A stretch of DNA of 64,000 nt, taken from NCBI GenBank assembly GCA_012932865.1, contig SAXG01000050.1, forward strand, positions 124,001 through 188,000. The letters run 5' to 3'. This DNA comes from Amylostereum areolatum (taxonomy: Eukaryota > Basidiomycota > Agaricomycetes > Russulales > Stereaceae). Each line of letters opens with the position of its first letter. Within the stretch, counting starts at the first letter, position 1. This document shows, piece after piece, positions 21,949-33,057 of this stretch. A program made the translations under genes and the position numbers. The notes under the pieces are model-generated. The model did not search any database. It was not told where the DNA came from and worked only from the letters and a program-made list of their open reading frames with translations.

Positions 21949-24900
21949 ATGGATTCGCTTCCGAAGACCCAAGTTCTCGACAGTGCCACGTTCAAAGCAC
22001 CCCCGCTCGGGAACGCTACTCTCTTTCTTCCAGAGCTCTATGACTGGCAATACGACCATAGTCCGCGGCACCCCTTGTTCCATTACGAGGAATCCCCAGG
22101 AAAAGTCAGAACGATACGATGGGCGGAGGCTACCCGCGCCATTCATCGCGCTGCACATTTCGCCGCTTCATGCGCATCCCCTGCACAGGTTCAAGACGCC
22201 CGCGAAGGCCGTCCCATTGTCGTCGCCACGCTCGCCACTACAGGTACGTGCTATTATCTCTCACCATGAATCAGTCTATGCATACGATTCACCATTGCAC
22301 ATCACGGTTCGCAGATACAATCACATACATATCCACTGAGCTTGGCCTCCTACGCGCTGGTTTCACGGTCTTCCCCATGTCCCCACGGAACTCCCCTGAG
22401 GCGATAAGCCACCTTCTGACATCGACCAAAGCGAGCATTCTGCTCACCAGCGGCGAGCCTATGATTCAGACCCTTGCCTCCGCGTCACTCGCCGTCCTTA
22501 AGCGTGCCGGTGGAATGGAACCTCCTGCAGTGTTTGGAATGCCCCGCTTCGAGGACCTCTACATCGATGATCCGGCGGGCGTCTTTGAAAGATATCCGGA
22601 CGTCAGGTATAGCCCGGGAGCGCCCGCTCTGATCATGCATTCGTCTGGTAAGCGCACGTTGTATCTTTGCCCTCTGACAGCCATTCAAGTCGCGTATCTA
22701 GGGTCTACGGCGTACCCCAAGGCAATTCCGTGGACGCATAAAAATCTTCTGACCCTTTGTGCTATACCATGTAAGTTCCTATACTTCGTCTCCAAGTCAC
22801 ATTTCTTACTTCCGAATACTCTAGGGTGGGGGGAGATGGACCTATGCGGGTCGATCATGTCTTGTCATGCGATGCCCGTGTTCCACGGGATGGGGCTGCT
22901 TCAATTGGGTCTCGTGGTAAAGCTCCTCCTCCTTGCATCGTTTCTGATGGCACATCTCACCCCGCGCGTCTCTTAGGTGTCTTGTGGTGTGGAGATGGCA
23001 GTATTCAAACCGTCCTTCCCGTCTGTGATGCCCAACCCGCAGAATGTGTTGCAAGGCATGATGGCGACGTCATGCACTCTTGGGGCCGCCGCACCAACGT
23101 TCTTAGAGGTTAGACGCCCCTCGGGCTCTCCTCTTGTCCATTTCATCTGATCATGAAACGCGAACAGGCCTGGTCTCGAGATCTTGAAGCTCTTCGATTC
23201 TTGAAGACGACCAAGGCATTGGTGCGTGGAGGACATCGATTTGAATGACAATTGTTTTGACTGGGGCTTCTCCCCTCCCTGTCAGATGTGGGGAGGCGGT
23301 CCGTTAGCTAAGGAAGTTGGAGATCTCCTTACCTCCGAAGGCATATCGATACACTCGCAATACGGATGGTATGATGCGCCCTGCAACTTCGATCCACCCA
23401 ACTAACGCCCCACATACAGCACGGAATGTGGCGTCATGAACATGCTTCTTCCCGGTACGCGGCCACTCGTTCGCTCAGCGGTCCCTCAACTGACTAGTAC
23501 GGCTGCAGGAACCTCTCTAGGCGAAGACTGGGAGTACTTCCAGATATCCAGACACTGTCGACCCGAATTCGTGCCTCAAGACGATGGATCGTTCGAGCTC
23601 GTACTAGTGGTATTATTCCAACACTTGCTCGCCGTTCCCCTGTTTTTAATCCAGCATGATAGGATCACGATATGCACCATCCGGTGGTTTTCAACAGCGA
23701 AGTCGAGGGACGGCCGGCCTATGCAACTTCGGATCTTCTCATTCCTCACCCCACGAAGAAGGGCTTGTGGAAAATATTCGGAAGGAAAGACGATCAGATC
23801 ATGTTATCCACGGGAGAGAAGGTACATTTCCTTAGTATCCCAACCGAATATGGCTTACCGCTTTCCTTTTCTTGCCAAGACAAACCCAGGCCCTCTTGGT
23901 CAGTCGCCATCTCCTGAATACGAAAAATGACTTACCGCGGTGACTGAACAGAGGGAATACTCATCCAAGATCCTCATATTCTTTCTGCGGTGATGTTCGG
24001 CAGGGGGAAGTTCCAGAACGGCGTTCTCCTTGATCCTAAGCCTCAATTTGCGTTTGACCCTCAAGATGCCAAAATGCTTGAGGCGTTCCGTGATATCATA
24101 TGGTGAGTACTCGCTAATCCATGCGTGACATTTACACAGACTAAGATACGCTTGCGTGTAGGCCGACCGTCCAGAGAATGAATGCCTACGCGCCACAACA
24201 TTCACGGCTATTCAAAGAAGTAAACATCTTCCCCTCGACTCTCGTTAACACTCTGACATTAGAATACTATCCGCAGATGATCCTCGTCGCATCTCCGTCC
24301 AAGCCCTTCACGTACACTGCAAAAATGACACCCCGGCGCCAGGCCATCCTCAACACCTACAGCCCCGAAATCGAAGCCTTGTACTCCACCGTGGCAGAGA
24401 CATCCGATATTGGCGTCGACCTTCCGTCTTCCTGGTCCCAGTCCGAAACCTTGATCTTCATCCGCGACGTCATCGCGAAGGTCATGAAAACCCCCGTCGC
24501 GGACGACGTGGATGTGTTCCAACACGGATGCGACAGGTACTTCACGTTCTTGTCCGTCAACCGTCCGTCCGTCTTCGACTGACGAGCCTCGCCCAGCCTG
24601 CAGTCGACGTGGATTCGGAACTCCGTTCACCGCGCTCTCCGGGAAACGCGTGCGTCCAAGGCAGCGAAGGCGCTCCCGACGTCCTTCGTCTACGCGTATC
24701 CAACCGTTGCCCGTATGGCCGCGTTCGTGTCCAACGCGGTGCTAAGCCCCGCGCAAAACCAGTCTCCGGACCTCGCCGCACGCGGAAGAGAGCTGCAGGC
24801 CCTGGTCGACAGATACACCGCCGACCTTCCCGTTCGGGGATCGTCTGTTCCGTCGCTCAGGGCAGCAAACGGGAACGGCGGGATTGAGGGGGACGTATTC

Positions 24901-26297
24901 TTCGTCACAGGAACGACGGGCAGCGTGGGATCGAACGTGCTTGCGCAGTTGTTGGCATCTGAGGACGTGGCAAAGGTGTATGCGTTCAACCGCCCAAATA
25001 GCGGGGCAACGTCGGCGCAGAGACATCTGAGTGCGTTTGCGAAGCGGGGGTTGGATGTTGGCCTTTTGGACTCGGAGAAGTTGAGATATGTGGAGGGTGA
25101 TCTGACGGCGGATTTCTTCGCGGTCGGGGAGGCGCTTTATCACGAAGTGCGTTCGAACCACTGGCGCCATTCCTGGTCAGGTTCAAAAAATGCTCACGAA
25201 ACGCGTTGACACAGATCCACGCGTCCGTCACGCACATCGTCCACATCGGTGAGAATGTCCCTAGAGGTTTTAGGCGTTCATTTCCGCTCACACCCTAATA
25301 GCGTGGCGTATCAACCTCAACCTCTCCGTATCCTCCTTCGAAGATCTAATCGTCGGCGTGCGCAAGCTCGTCGATTTCGCCCTAACCTCACCTCGTCCGG
25401 TGTCCCCGCGCATCGTCTTCGTCTCTTCCATCTCTGTCTTCATCAGTAAGCCTCATTTCCACTCATCTTTATATACTTCAACTCCTAAACCCCTCGCACT
25501 CGCCGTAGATTTCGAAAACACAGGTCCCGTCTCCGAGTCGCCGCTCCCCGCACCCGAAACCGCCGTCGGCACGGGCTACTCCGAGGCCAAATGGGTCTCT
25601 GAACGCATCCTCGATCGCATCCCCTCATCTTCTGTGCACACGACCGTCGTACGTCTCGGCCAAGTGTGCGGCGACGCGAACGGGACATGGGCGGAGACGG
25701 AGTGGTTCCCGGCACTCGTGCAGTCCGCGGAGAAGGTCGGGTGTTTGCCCGCGCTGGAGGGGGTACGCCGTCTTTCTTCCCCTCATTTTCGTGGCCTACG
25801 TTGACTTGTGGTGCTTTTAGGACGTCTCGTGGATCCTATCGTCCGACACCGCCTCGGCGCTCATCGAAATATCGAAGGCCGCGTCGGGTCCCTCTGCGCC
25901 GCGCACGCTGCACATTGCGCATCCTCGCCCGATCGCGCTTCCCTCCCTCCTTCTTCCCATCTCCAGATCTCTCTCCGTGCCGCTTGTCCCTTACACCCAC
26001 TGGCTGAACCTCCTCTCTGCGCTCCCCGAGACTGAACCCAGCCCCGCTCAGCGCCTGCTCGATTTCTACCGCAGCGCACGCGTTGGGCCAGAATGGGAGC
26101 CTCTCGGCGTGGCGAGGCTCGGGACGGAGAAGGTGGTGGACGTATCGTGGACGTTGAGGGAAGGCGCGGAGAAGTTGGGGGTGGAGAGGGTGGAGAAGTG
26201 GTTGGAAGGGTGGAGGAGGACCGGGTTCTTGAAGCCGAGGCCGAGGGGGCATCATGTGTGGTCGTATTTGGATTCGCTTGCGGAGGACGTCGTGTAG
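21949..26297 (+). CDS. NRPS-like A-T-R carboxylate reductase (adenylate-forming reductase)
   Basis: A multidomain enzyme of roughly 1,040 residues over about 18 exons. The adenylation domain shows TELGLLRAGFTVFPMSPRNS, the ATP-binding HSSGSTAYPKAIPWTH, CHAMPVFHGMG, QYGCTECGVMNMLLP and GRKDDQIMLSTGEK. A carrier domain follows with VDVFQHGCDSLQ, where Ser is the phosphopantetheine site. The terminal reductase is an NAD(P)-binding SDR-type domain with VTGTTGSVGSNVLAQLL and the catalytic YSEAKW. Such enzymes activate an aryl or aliphatic acid, load it on the carrier and release it reductively as an aldehyde or alcohol. All splice junctions I checked keep frame, e.g. the acceptor GGCTGCAG near 23511 avoids a stop. 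The first exons are duplicated as a broken stub at 28300-28811. The divergent UbiA gene suggests an aromatic acid substrate; this is inference. Confidence 0.9.
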
Positions 26298-26681
26298 AGG
26301 AACGTTGTGTACTTAGAAGGAGACCGTAGCGCGTTCAGAGCACGTGGACGGCATCTCGCAATCTCGCACCACGTGATGGCGACTTTCGAAAAATGCAAAC
26401 ATTCCCATCCTCGCTGGAACGAGTAAAATGAATATATGTATACACCTTCTGTACGAAGAACTCCAGGTTACCTTTCTCGCTCACAAGAATATGAACCCCA
26501 CTAGGCAGGATCTTCGAAAGTGTTCAAAGGATAGCGAAGTTACATAAGTGCGGACTTCGAAGTGAATTCCCACGCGCTTCTCCCGAGTCGCGTCGTCCGG
26601 ACTCCGCGTCGACCGTTTGACGTCGACCTCCTGTCCTTTCGTCTCCCTGTCCCCACAAACACACCCCCAGCGTCCTAAAAC

Positions 26682-27911
26682 ATGGTGCGTTTTATCTCGT
26701 CTTGCAATTAATACCTCTTTAACCAGTCTTTGCACTAGGCTCGTAATGAGGAAAAGGCGCAATCCATGCTTTATCGCTTCGCGAGGCTCAAGCTGCAGAG
26801 CTTGGCCTCGGCACACGCAGCGACCGCCGCCCCCGCATGGCGAGCGCATGCAAATCCTTGCGTGACTGCGAGCGCTGGCGCGGCGAGATCCTGCGCGAAA
26901 TCAGTCGAAAGGTCTCCAAAATACAGGATGGTACGCCCGCCTCCCTCTCCCGAACCGCGCTTGTGCTGACTCTCGGCGCGGACAGCGGGCCTGTCGGACT
27001 ACGAGGTCCGCGATCTGAACGACGAGATTAACAAGTTGATGCGCGAGAAGAGGCATTGGGAGAACCAGATCGTCGCGCTCGGCGGGGCGAATTATCGACG
27101 GAATGTGGCGATGATGGACGACGACGGACGCGAAGTCCCGGGCACGAAGGGATACAAGTGCGTTCTCCCCCTCCCCCCATCCCGCTCTCGCTTGACACAG
27201 CACTCTCTCGCAGATATTTCGGTCGCGCAAAAGAACTCCCGGGCGTCCGCGAGCTGTTCGAGAGTCGGAAGAAGGACGAGGATGAGGAAAACGCGACGAC
27301 GAGCTTCTACAAGCGGTTCACGAACCAAGGCCCCGCCTATTTCGGTGACCTCGACGAGACGGACGGGTCCCTCCTCCGATACGAACAGGAAGCCGAACAA
27401 GAGAGTGCGTGCATCCCTTTTGACGCCCGTGGTCACCGTAGCTCACCCACCCTCCGCCGCCGCAGACTGGAACGCCGCATATGCCAACCTACGTGAGGCC
27501 CTCGGGATCTCGACGGAGGAACCACCACCACCCATGCCCCGCCCGACCAACCCCCCCGCCTCCGCCCTCTCCACAACCGACCAGCCCCCACAAGCCAAAC
27601 GCAAGGCTCCCGAAGACAATCCTCCCTCCACTGAACCCCACGACCCCTCTTCCACCGCCTCTCCCACCCACGGCGACTCCGCCAAACGATCGAAAACAGA
27701 CGCGCCCCCCATCCCTGTTCCCGCGCTGGCGGGCGACGCCAACGACACTCGCGCGATGCTGGAGGCGCATGCGCGCTCCGCGGCGGCGTTCATCCCTTTC
27801 TTGGACGCGGAAGCGTTGATGCCGCCGACGATGCCGACAAAGGCGCAGATGGAAGGCGTGCTGCTCGAGCTGCAGAAACGCGCGTTGGTGGAGGAGTATT
27901 TCGGCAATTGA
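26682..27911 (+). CDS. ISY1: Pre-mRNA-splicing factor ISY1 (apparent 1-base frameshift)
   Basis: ISY1 is a component of the spliceosomal NTC (Prp19-associated) complex in the nucleus. The family N-terminus ARNEEKAQSMLYRF begins at 26739. It joins to an exon that contains only the ATG (26682-26684) by an intron of 54 bases (GTGCGT to CACTAG). The conserved blocks WRGEILREISRKVSKIQD, LSDYEVRDLNDEINKLMREK and KGYKYFGRAKELPGVRELF follow, then a proline-rich tail ending VEEYFGN. Between YRF and EAQAAELGLGTR the frame changes near 26780-26783. One base is missing relative to the expected RF-R-E codons, and no intron signal can explain it. It is either a sequencing or assembly error or a true lesion. 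Confidence 0.85.
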
Positions 27912-28299
27912 GCCACTTGGGACGGTCGGGATGCGGTCAAGGTGTATTATCATGTATGTACTGGTACGGGGTGCAGTACTTTACTGTCCTTTGAAAATCT
28001 CTGAAGGTCCTGGCCTGTGGAGTGGGTCTATCTAGCGTATTACCGGGGCCCCGACTCGACGTCGATGTATGCCGGCTTAGTCATCACTAAGTTACACGGA
28101 TATCCCCATGTTCGCAGACTATGTACATCGCATCATCATTGCTACTTACCTGCCCGAAGCTCGAGGCCTCCTCGCAGGCAGTCTCGGGAAGACTTGGGCC
28201 TGTCCACTAATTGTGTTCGTACTCCGGTGAATGGGTACATCACGCTGAAGCTATGCATACCACACGGTGTACATATATCATTCAGGCCGATGAGGAGCC

Positions 28300-28811
28300 G
28301 AGGACGGGAGTGTATTGAGTCGAAATAAAGTATGCAAACAGTGGTGGACGATCCATTCTATCATCGCGCTTAATGACAGGCGAGTGACATTGCGGCGTGG
28401 TTCTGGATCATAGACTCTCCGCCGGTCAGCAGGATACTCGCATCGGTCGACGTAAGGTGGCTTATCACCTCGGGGGAGTTTTATGTGAAGATAGGAAAGA
28501 GGCCAAGCTCTGTGGATACGGAGGTGATTGTATCTGCGGACCGTGATATACACTGATGAATCATAAGTATGAGTATGTATAGACTTGAGAGATAACGGCA
28601 CGTAACGGCGAGCGTGGAGACGACAGTGGGTCGGTTGTATTTGCCATGCAGACGGTACCCGTGCAGCGGTGAAATGGACAACTCGATGAATAGCGCGAGC
28701 GTTCTGACTTTTGGTTCCTGCGGTCTGTGGCCGCCCCGCCGGTGCGTTCTCGGATGGGGGCGCTTCGGACTTGGTGCCGTTGAAAGCTTGGGTCTCCCGA
28801 AACGAAATCAT
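28300..28811 (-). pseudogene. Truncated copy of the A-T-R reductase N-terminus
   Basis: Read on the minus strand from 28811, the DNA matches the start of the gene at 21949: ATG, then text corresponding to the first 25 codons. A deletion of roughly 100 bases follows, then the RAIHR..HF block, the DTIT-STELGL block and the region corresponding to LLTSGEPMIQ. Similarity fades near 28300. Everything past the first part of the adenylation domain is absent. It lies in the right arm of the inverted duplication, divergent from UbiA copy 2, exactly mirroring the left arm. Confidence 0.8.
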
Positions 28812-30626
28812 GTCTGGGTGGGAGGAGACCAGGGGGGTGTACTAGTCGCGTCTAATTGGCCGCTAATACCAGAAGTTAAGGGTACCGGGCGCGATCATCT
28901 TCCTGGCGTGGTGGTCACGCTCGTAAGTGCGCACTGGCCTGCCCCTGCTGTCCGTCTCGAAGAAGACCGAGAATCCCAAAGTACCGTATACTTACGGCGA
29001 TCGTGTCGCGCGGACACTGCCTGCCAGCGAGCGCCATCGGGCTTTTGTTTCCTTCCCCTTCCGCGCCGGTCGCTGTGTCATATACCTACGATACGTATCG
29101 CGGGGATATTGGGGACTCACCAGATACCGTAGCGCCACTAATGGTGTATCTTTCAGAAGCGACAGAAAAACTTAGGTGGTCAGACATACTGAGTGGCAGG
29201 GGCTCGGAGAAGGATCCTGAGCCTGATGATAACCTGAAGCCTGAAGTTGAAACTGCCGTCGGAAGTCAATTGACTCAATTCAATAAAGCGTCGTCTTCGG
29301 ATGTTGACCAAGAGTGGTACCATGCCAGAGACTGATTGAGCCAGTGACTTGGACACTGTCGTGGCAAGCTATCAGTACTTCAGTGATGGATCAGAAAAAA
29401 AATTAGTACTTGGGTTGTTTGACTGGTCCATGTCGCGCAAACTTCCACTTGGCATCGTGGAAATGGAACTACGTCATTGTGCTTACGCCGCCCATGACAC
29501 ATTAGTCATCTTTTCTCAGCGTCGGTCCCTGGCAAAGCCTTGCAAGTTCAACGTTCAACAGTTCAACGCAGTTTATACCAAATCTTATATCACACTTCAA
29601 GTTTCCTTCTTCATCCCACCACATAGTCCCTAAATCCCCTCTAACCTCCGATCATCAAGGCTGAACCTCCACGTATGGATAGTAGTGCGTGTCGCTCGCC
29701 AGTGTAAGCTCTCAAAGTTCGGCGGCTAATTCAGCCTAACAGAGCAGAGCAGAACAGAACGCCGGACTTCACGGCGATGGACGATGGCCAATTTCTATAC
29801 AAATACCTCTCAACGTTGACGGAACGTATGATGAGCTGTGGCTTAATGCACTATTTCTGTGAGTGTACCTCACGTCGATGACTCCCATACTTACACGCGC
29901 CATTGATGATGTCCGGTGGTCAGTGTTTGCCACAAAATAGCCAGCTTGTGTCCTTCGCACTCTTGAGTCCCGCGCCGTACGCGTATTAACAACAACGCCC
30001 GGAAAGTCAAGGAATAAAGCCGATGGTTTACAAAGGTGTGCACCCTGTCATGTCGCCGGTCCTGGAGCTTGAAACGAGGGGTGATCAACAGCTGTGGCAT
30101 ACGGACCTGTCCTCTTGATACGCCCGCTACCCTGGATCCAACCGGTTCATTCAGTCGATTCCGCACCGTTCCAAATTGGGAAGTGTTGTTGAAACCAGCG
30201 TCATTCACGCCCAGAGTGTATTGCTCGACAAATATTCCATCTCTCTAGAGCTGTCATAGCTAATGAGCGTGAGTAGTCCCCTTTCCTTTCCGTCCCAGGG
30301 TCGTTGACCTGTCGTCTCATATTTCTAATATGCGATCTCCACGCCACCTACGGATCTACGAACTACCCTGAACACAACGTTTGTTAGACGGTTCTTTATG
30401 GCTCGATCACCGCTCGACACCGCTCAACTGCGCGGCGAACAACACGGCCGGTCAAACATCAGCTTGACCCGCCACCGCTTAGAAACACATCGGATGCCCT
30501 CGAGGAGCTCGCAATCCTACGGGTGGACCTCCAGGCGTATAAGAGCTCGATGTGGTTCATGGGAGTAGGCAGCTCAGGCTCTTGTCGTCATTCGAACTCC
30601 CCCTCATCTCGAACATCTTACAAAAA
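28812..30626. promoter_or_regulatory. Divergent intergenic region of the duplicated module
   Basis: No gene is seen. Blocks near 29030-29110, 30187-30272 and 30301-30345 match the left arm in reverse complement. Confidence 0.4.
30537..30543 (+). promoter_or_regulatory. TATA-like box upstream of UbiA copy 2
   Basis: GTATAAG followed by AGCTCG, about 85 bases before the ATG at 30627. It is conserved with the copy 1 promoter. Confidence 0.5.
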
Positions 30627-31992
30627 ATGGGTCGCCCCGCGGAAATCAAGCACGCATCGTCCGCTCCCGCGTCGAAGGATTTACCATTCCCTCTCGGCCT
30701 CGTCTCGGAAGGCGTGCGCCCTTACCTCGAACTCATCCGCTTCCACAAGCCCACCGGAACCATCCTCATGTTCTGGCCCTTCGGTATGCCGGCCTGGTCC
30801 CTCGTTCGCTCGCGCAGAGATCTAACCCAGAGGAATAGCATGGGGCCTGACCATGGCAGCGTACCACACCAAGCTCGACCTCAGCACCTACTGGATGGAG
30901 CTCGCCAAGTTCCTCGTTGCGGCGTTCATCGTGCGCGGATCCGCGTGCACTATCAACGACATCTTTGACCGCGACTTTGACGCGGGCGTCGGTGAGCGTT
31001 CTTTTCCCTTTGATGGGTCGCTGGGGCCGGTCGACTGATCGTTTGCGTGATGTGTTTGGCGATTTAGAGCGCACCAAGGGACGCCCGTTGGCCAGTGGCC
31101 GTGTTTCTGTGTTTGCGGCCAGCGTGTACCTCATCGCGCAATACATCGTGGGGCTCATCTTGTACCTTCCGTATGAAGGGGTCGCGTACGCTCTTCCTCC
31201 TTCGTCCCCTCCGCGACATCCTATGACATTTTCATTCATTTGTCGTGTAGTTTCTATGCTGCTGTCGCCCAACTTCTGCCGTTGTTCATCATCTACCCCC
31301 TCATGAAGCGCATCACCTACTGGCCTCAGGCGTGGCTGGGTATCGCCATGAACTTTGGCATCGTCGTGGCCTGGGTGGCCATCACCGGCAATCTCAATGT
31401 CGAACTCCTTGCGCCCCTCATGGTCGGAACCTGGGGGTACGTCTTTCCCCCCTTTTCCGCCCTCGTCCTCTACTAACATATAACATATACGTCTTCAGAT
31501 GGACCATGCACTACGGTAAAGGCGCCACTTCGTTTCATCAAAAAGCATATGCTGATGTGTGCGATGTTCGATAGACACCATCTACGCCTGCCAGGACCGT
31601 AAGGACGACATCATCGTCGGGGTGAAGTCGACCGCGGTCATGCTTGGCGACTACGTGCGCCCCTTCACGGCTGCATGCGCCGCGCTCTTCCTCGGCACGC
31701 TCTATCACGCTGGCACTCTCAACGAACAGTCGCCGATCTTCTTCTGGGTTTCGGTCGGCGGGACCGGGGCGCATTTGGTGTACCAATACGCGACGGTGGA
31801 CTTGGACAAGCCCGACAGCTGTGGATGTGAGTGCTTGCATGTTTTCGATTACGGAGGGCATGAGCGCTGACGAGAACCGACGATGCAGTGAATTTCATCC
31901 GCAATGGCCATATGGGATGGATCACCTGGGGAGGGCTCATGCTCGACTACCTGGCCAAGATCGACAAGCTCCCTTTCGCCCTTCCCGTTTAA
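30627..31992 (+). CDS. UbiA-family aromatic prenyltransferase (copy 2)
   Basis: A close paralogue of the gene at 18917-20276, with the same seven-exon structure and intact frames. The motifs NDIFDRDFDAGVERTKGRP and DTIYACQDRKDDIIVGVKS are unchanged. Differences are mostly conservative, e.g. WVAITGNLNVELLAPLMVGT against WVSTTGNLNIELLGPFMVGA, and KLPFALPV against KLPFSLPI at the C-terminus. As in copy 1, there is no visible mitochondrial presequence. Survival of both copies while the neighbouring reductase copy decayed suggests selection on the prenyltransferase, or simply different decay times. Confidence 0.87.
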
Positions 31993-32055
31993 ATCCGAAA
32001 GGACGTCGTTCGCTCCGTTCGCTCTCAATCATCACATCATTGTCGCAGGGTGCAT

Positions 32056-32985
32056 ATCAAGAACTTCTCGGCAGTGGGTTGTGTACATAGAATGATTTCT
32101 CCCGAATCGTTGTTCTCCTCATATATATCGAATGTATTCACTGTCCTGTCATATCATAGTAATAGCTTCGGGAAAAACGACTGTGTCTGCCTGATTGAAT
32201 TGACTCTGAACGTTCGGAACGTTCGGAACCCTCGAGCGTATGAGGTGCGTGGGAAGTTCACTCGTCCGCTTGTCTGGTTCTTGGATCTGCTCGACGTCGT
32301 CCGCGACTGCACGGCGCTTCGACGAGCCCAGCGTTTTCCCGCGCATCCCGGCTACTATACATATCGCATGCCAGCCGACTTGCTTTCCCCAAAGGTTTTC
32401 GATCGGACCGAGGACGAGGAGGCGTCAGGGGATGGGTGGAGTCACTGGAGTGGTAGGATGCCCGCCTGACCTTATGGCGGTTACGGCAAGCGTTAGAGGG
32501 CGAGTGGTGCGGGTTTTTCTATGCGATCTGTAGCATCTGACCTGTTTTCTCGGATACGATTCTTCCTTGGGCAGTTGGGTGGTCGAAGTTACCCTTGAGA
32601 GCTGCAATGCGTCCGCCGAGAGAAGACCGAATACACGGCATAAGGGCAATGCAGGTGTATCTTGCAGTGAGGTACTACTCTGACCGTATATTCCCCAGCC
32701 GCTTCTTTTTTGTACAGTAAGATTGAACGGGTCACCGGTCGCCGTATGTCGTTGTTGTCCCTCTTCTATCCTCCTCATGCGCGCCTCGCAAAAATGTCAC
32801 AAGCCTAGCCGTTCAGTCTCGCCATAGGTTCTCGTGACCAGCGTGCTGATAGAAAGAACTTTCGCGAAGAGACCGGGAGGAGCAAGGCAAGGGCTGGTAA
32901 GGGTCACACCCAGGACGGGGGCCCGCCCGTCGGCGACCGTGTGTCGGGAGGGCCCGATCCCGCCTTCCCGATACGGTTCACCCGG
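32056..32985. other. Intergenic stretch without recognised features
   Basis: About 0.9 kb between UbiA copy 2 and the MFS transporter. Nothing convincing was found apart from the TATA box at its end. Confidence 0.5.
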
Positions 32986-32988
32986 AAA

Positions 32989-32997
32989 TATATAAAG
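32989..32997 (+). promoter_or_regulatory. TATA box of the MFS transporter
   Basis: TATATAAAG lies about 60 bases before the first in-frame ATG at 33058. Confidence 0.55.
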
Positions 32998-33057
32998 TGC
33001 ACACTTTTTGCTGGCGGCCTTCCCCAGGTTTTCCCCGTCCGCCCGTTCCGTCCTCGC

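Larger units (their letters stand above)
18850..22560. repeat. Left arm of an inverted segmental duplication
   Basis: This segment is similar, in reverse complement, to about 28300-32055. It carries the 3' flank and all of one UbiA gene, the long divergent intergenic region, and the first exons of the A-T-R reductase. Matching blocks occur along its whole length. Examples are around 20565-20610 versus 30301-30345 and 20655-20737 versus 30187-30272. Edges are approximate. Confidence 0.85.
28300..32055. repeat. Right arm of the inverted segmental duplication
   Basis: Reverse-complement counterpart of about 18850-22560. Order: reductase stub (minus), 1.8 kb divergent intergenic region, UbiA copy 2 (plus), 3' flank. 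Divergence is much higher in the intergenic part and the stub than in the UbiA exons. Edges are approximate. Confidence 0.85.

Noticed and set aside
23440..23530. A stop codon in the adenylation domain of the A-T-R reductase
   Set aside because: Using the acceptor GGCTGCAG about ten bases downstream of the first possible one removes the stop and restores the conserved EDWEYFQ text.
27480..27953. Long overlapping frames on the opposite strand of ISY1, and similar GC-rich shadows over 60000-61240 and 37056-38339
   Set aside because: They are shadows of real coding sequence in other frames, with low-complexity Arg/Ala/Pro composition and no family resemblance.
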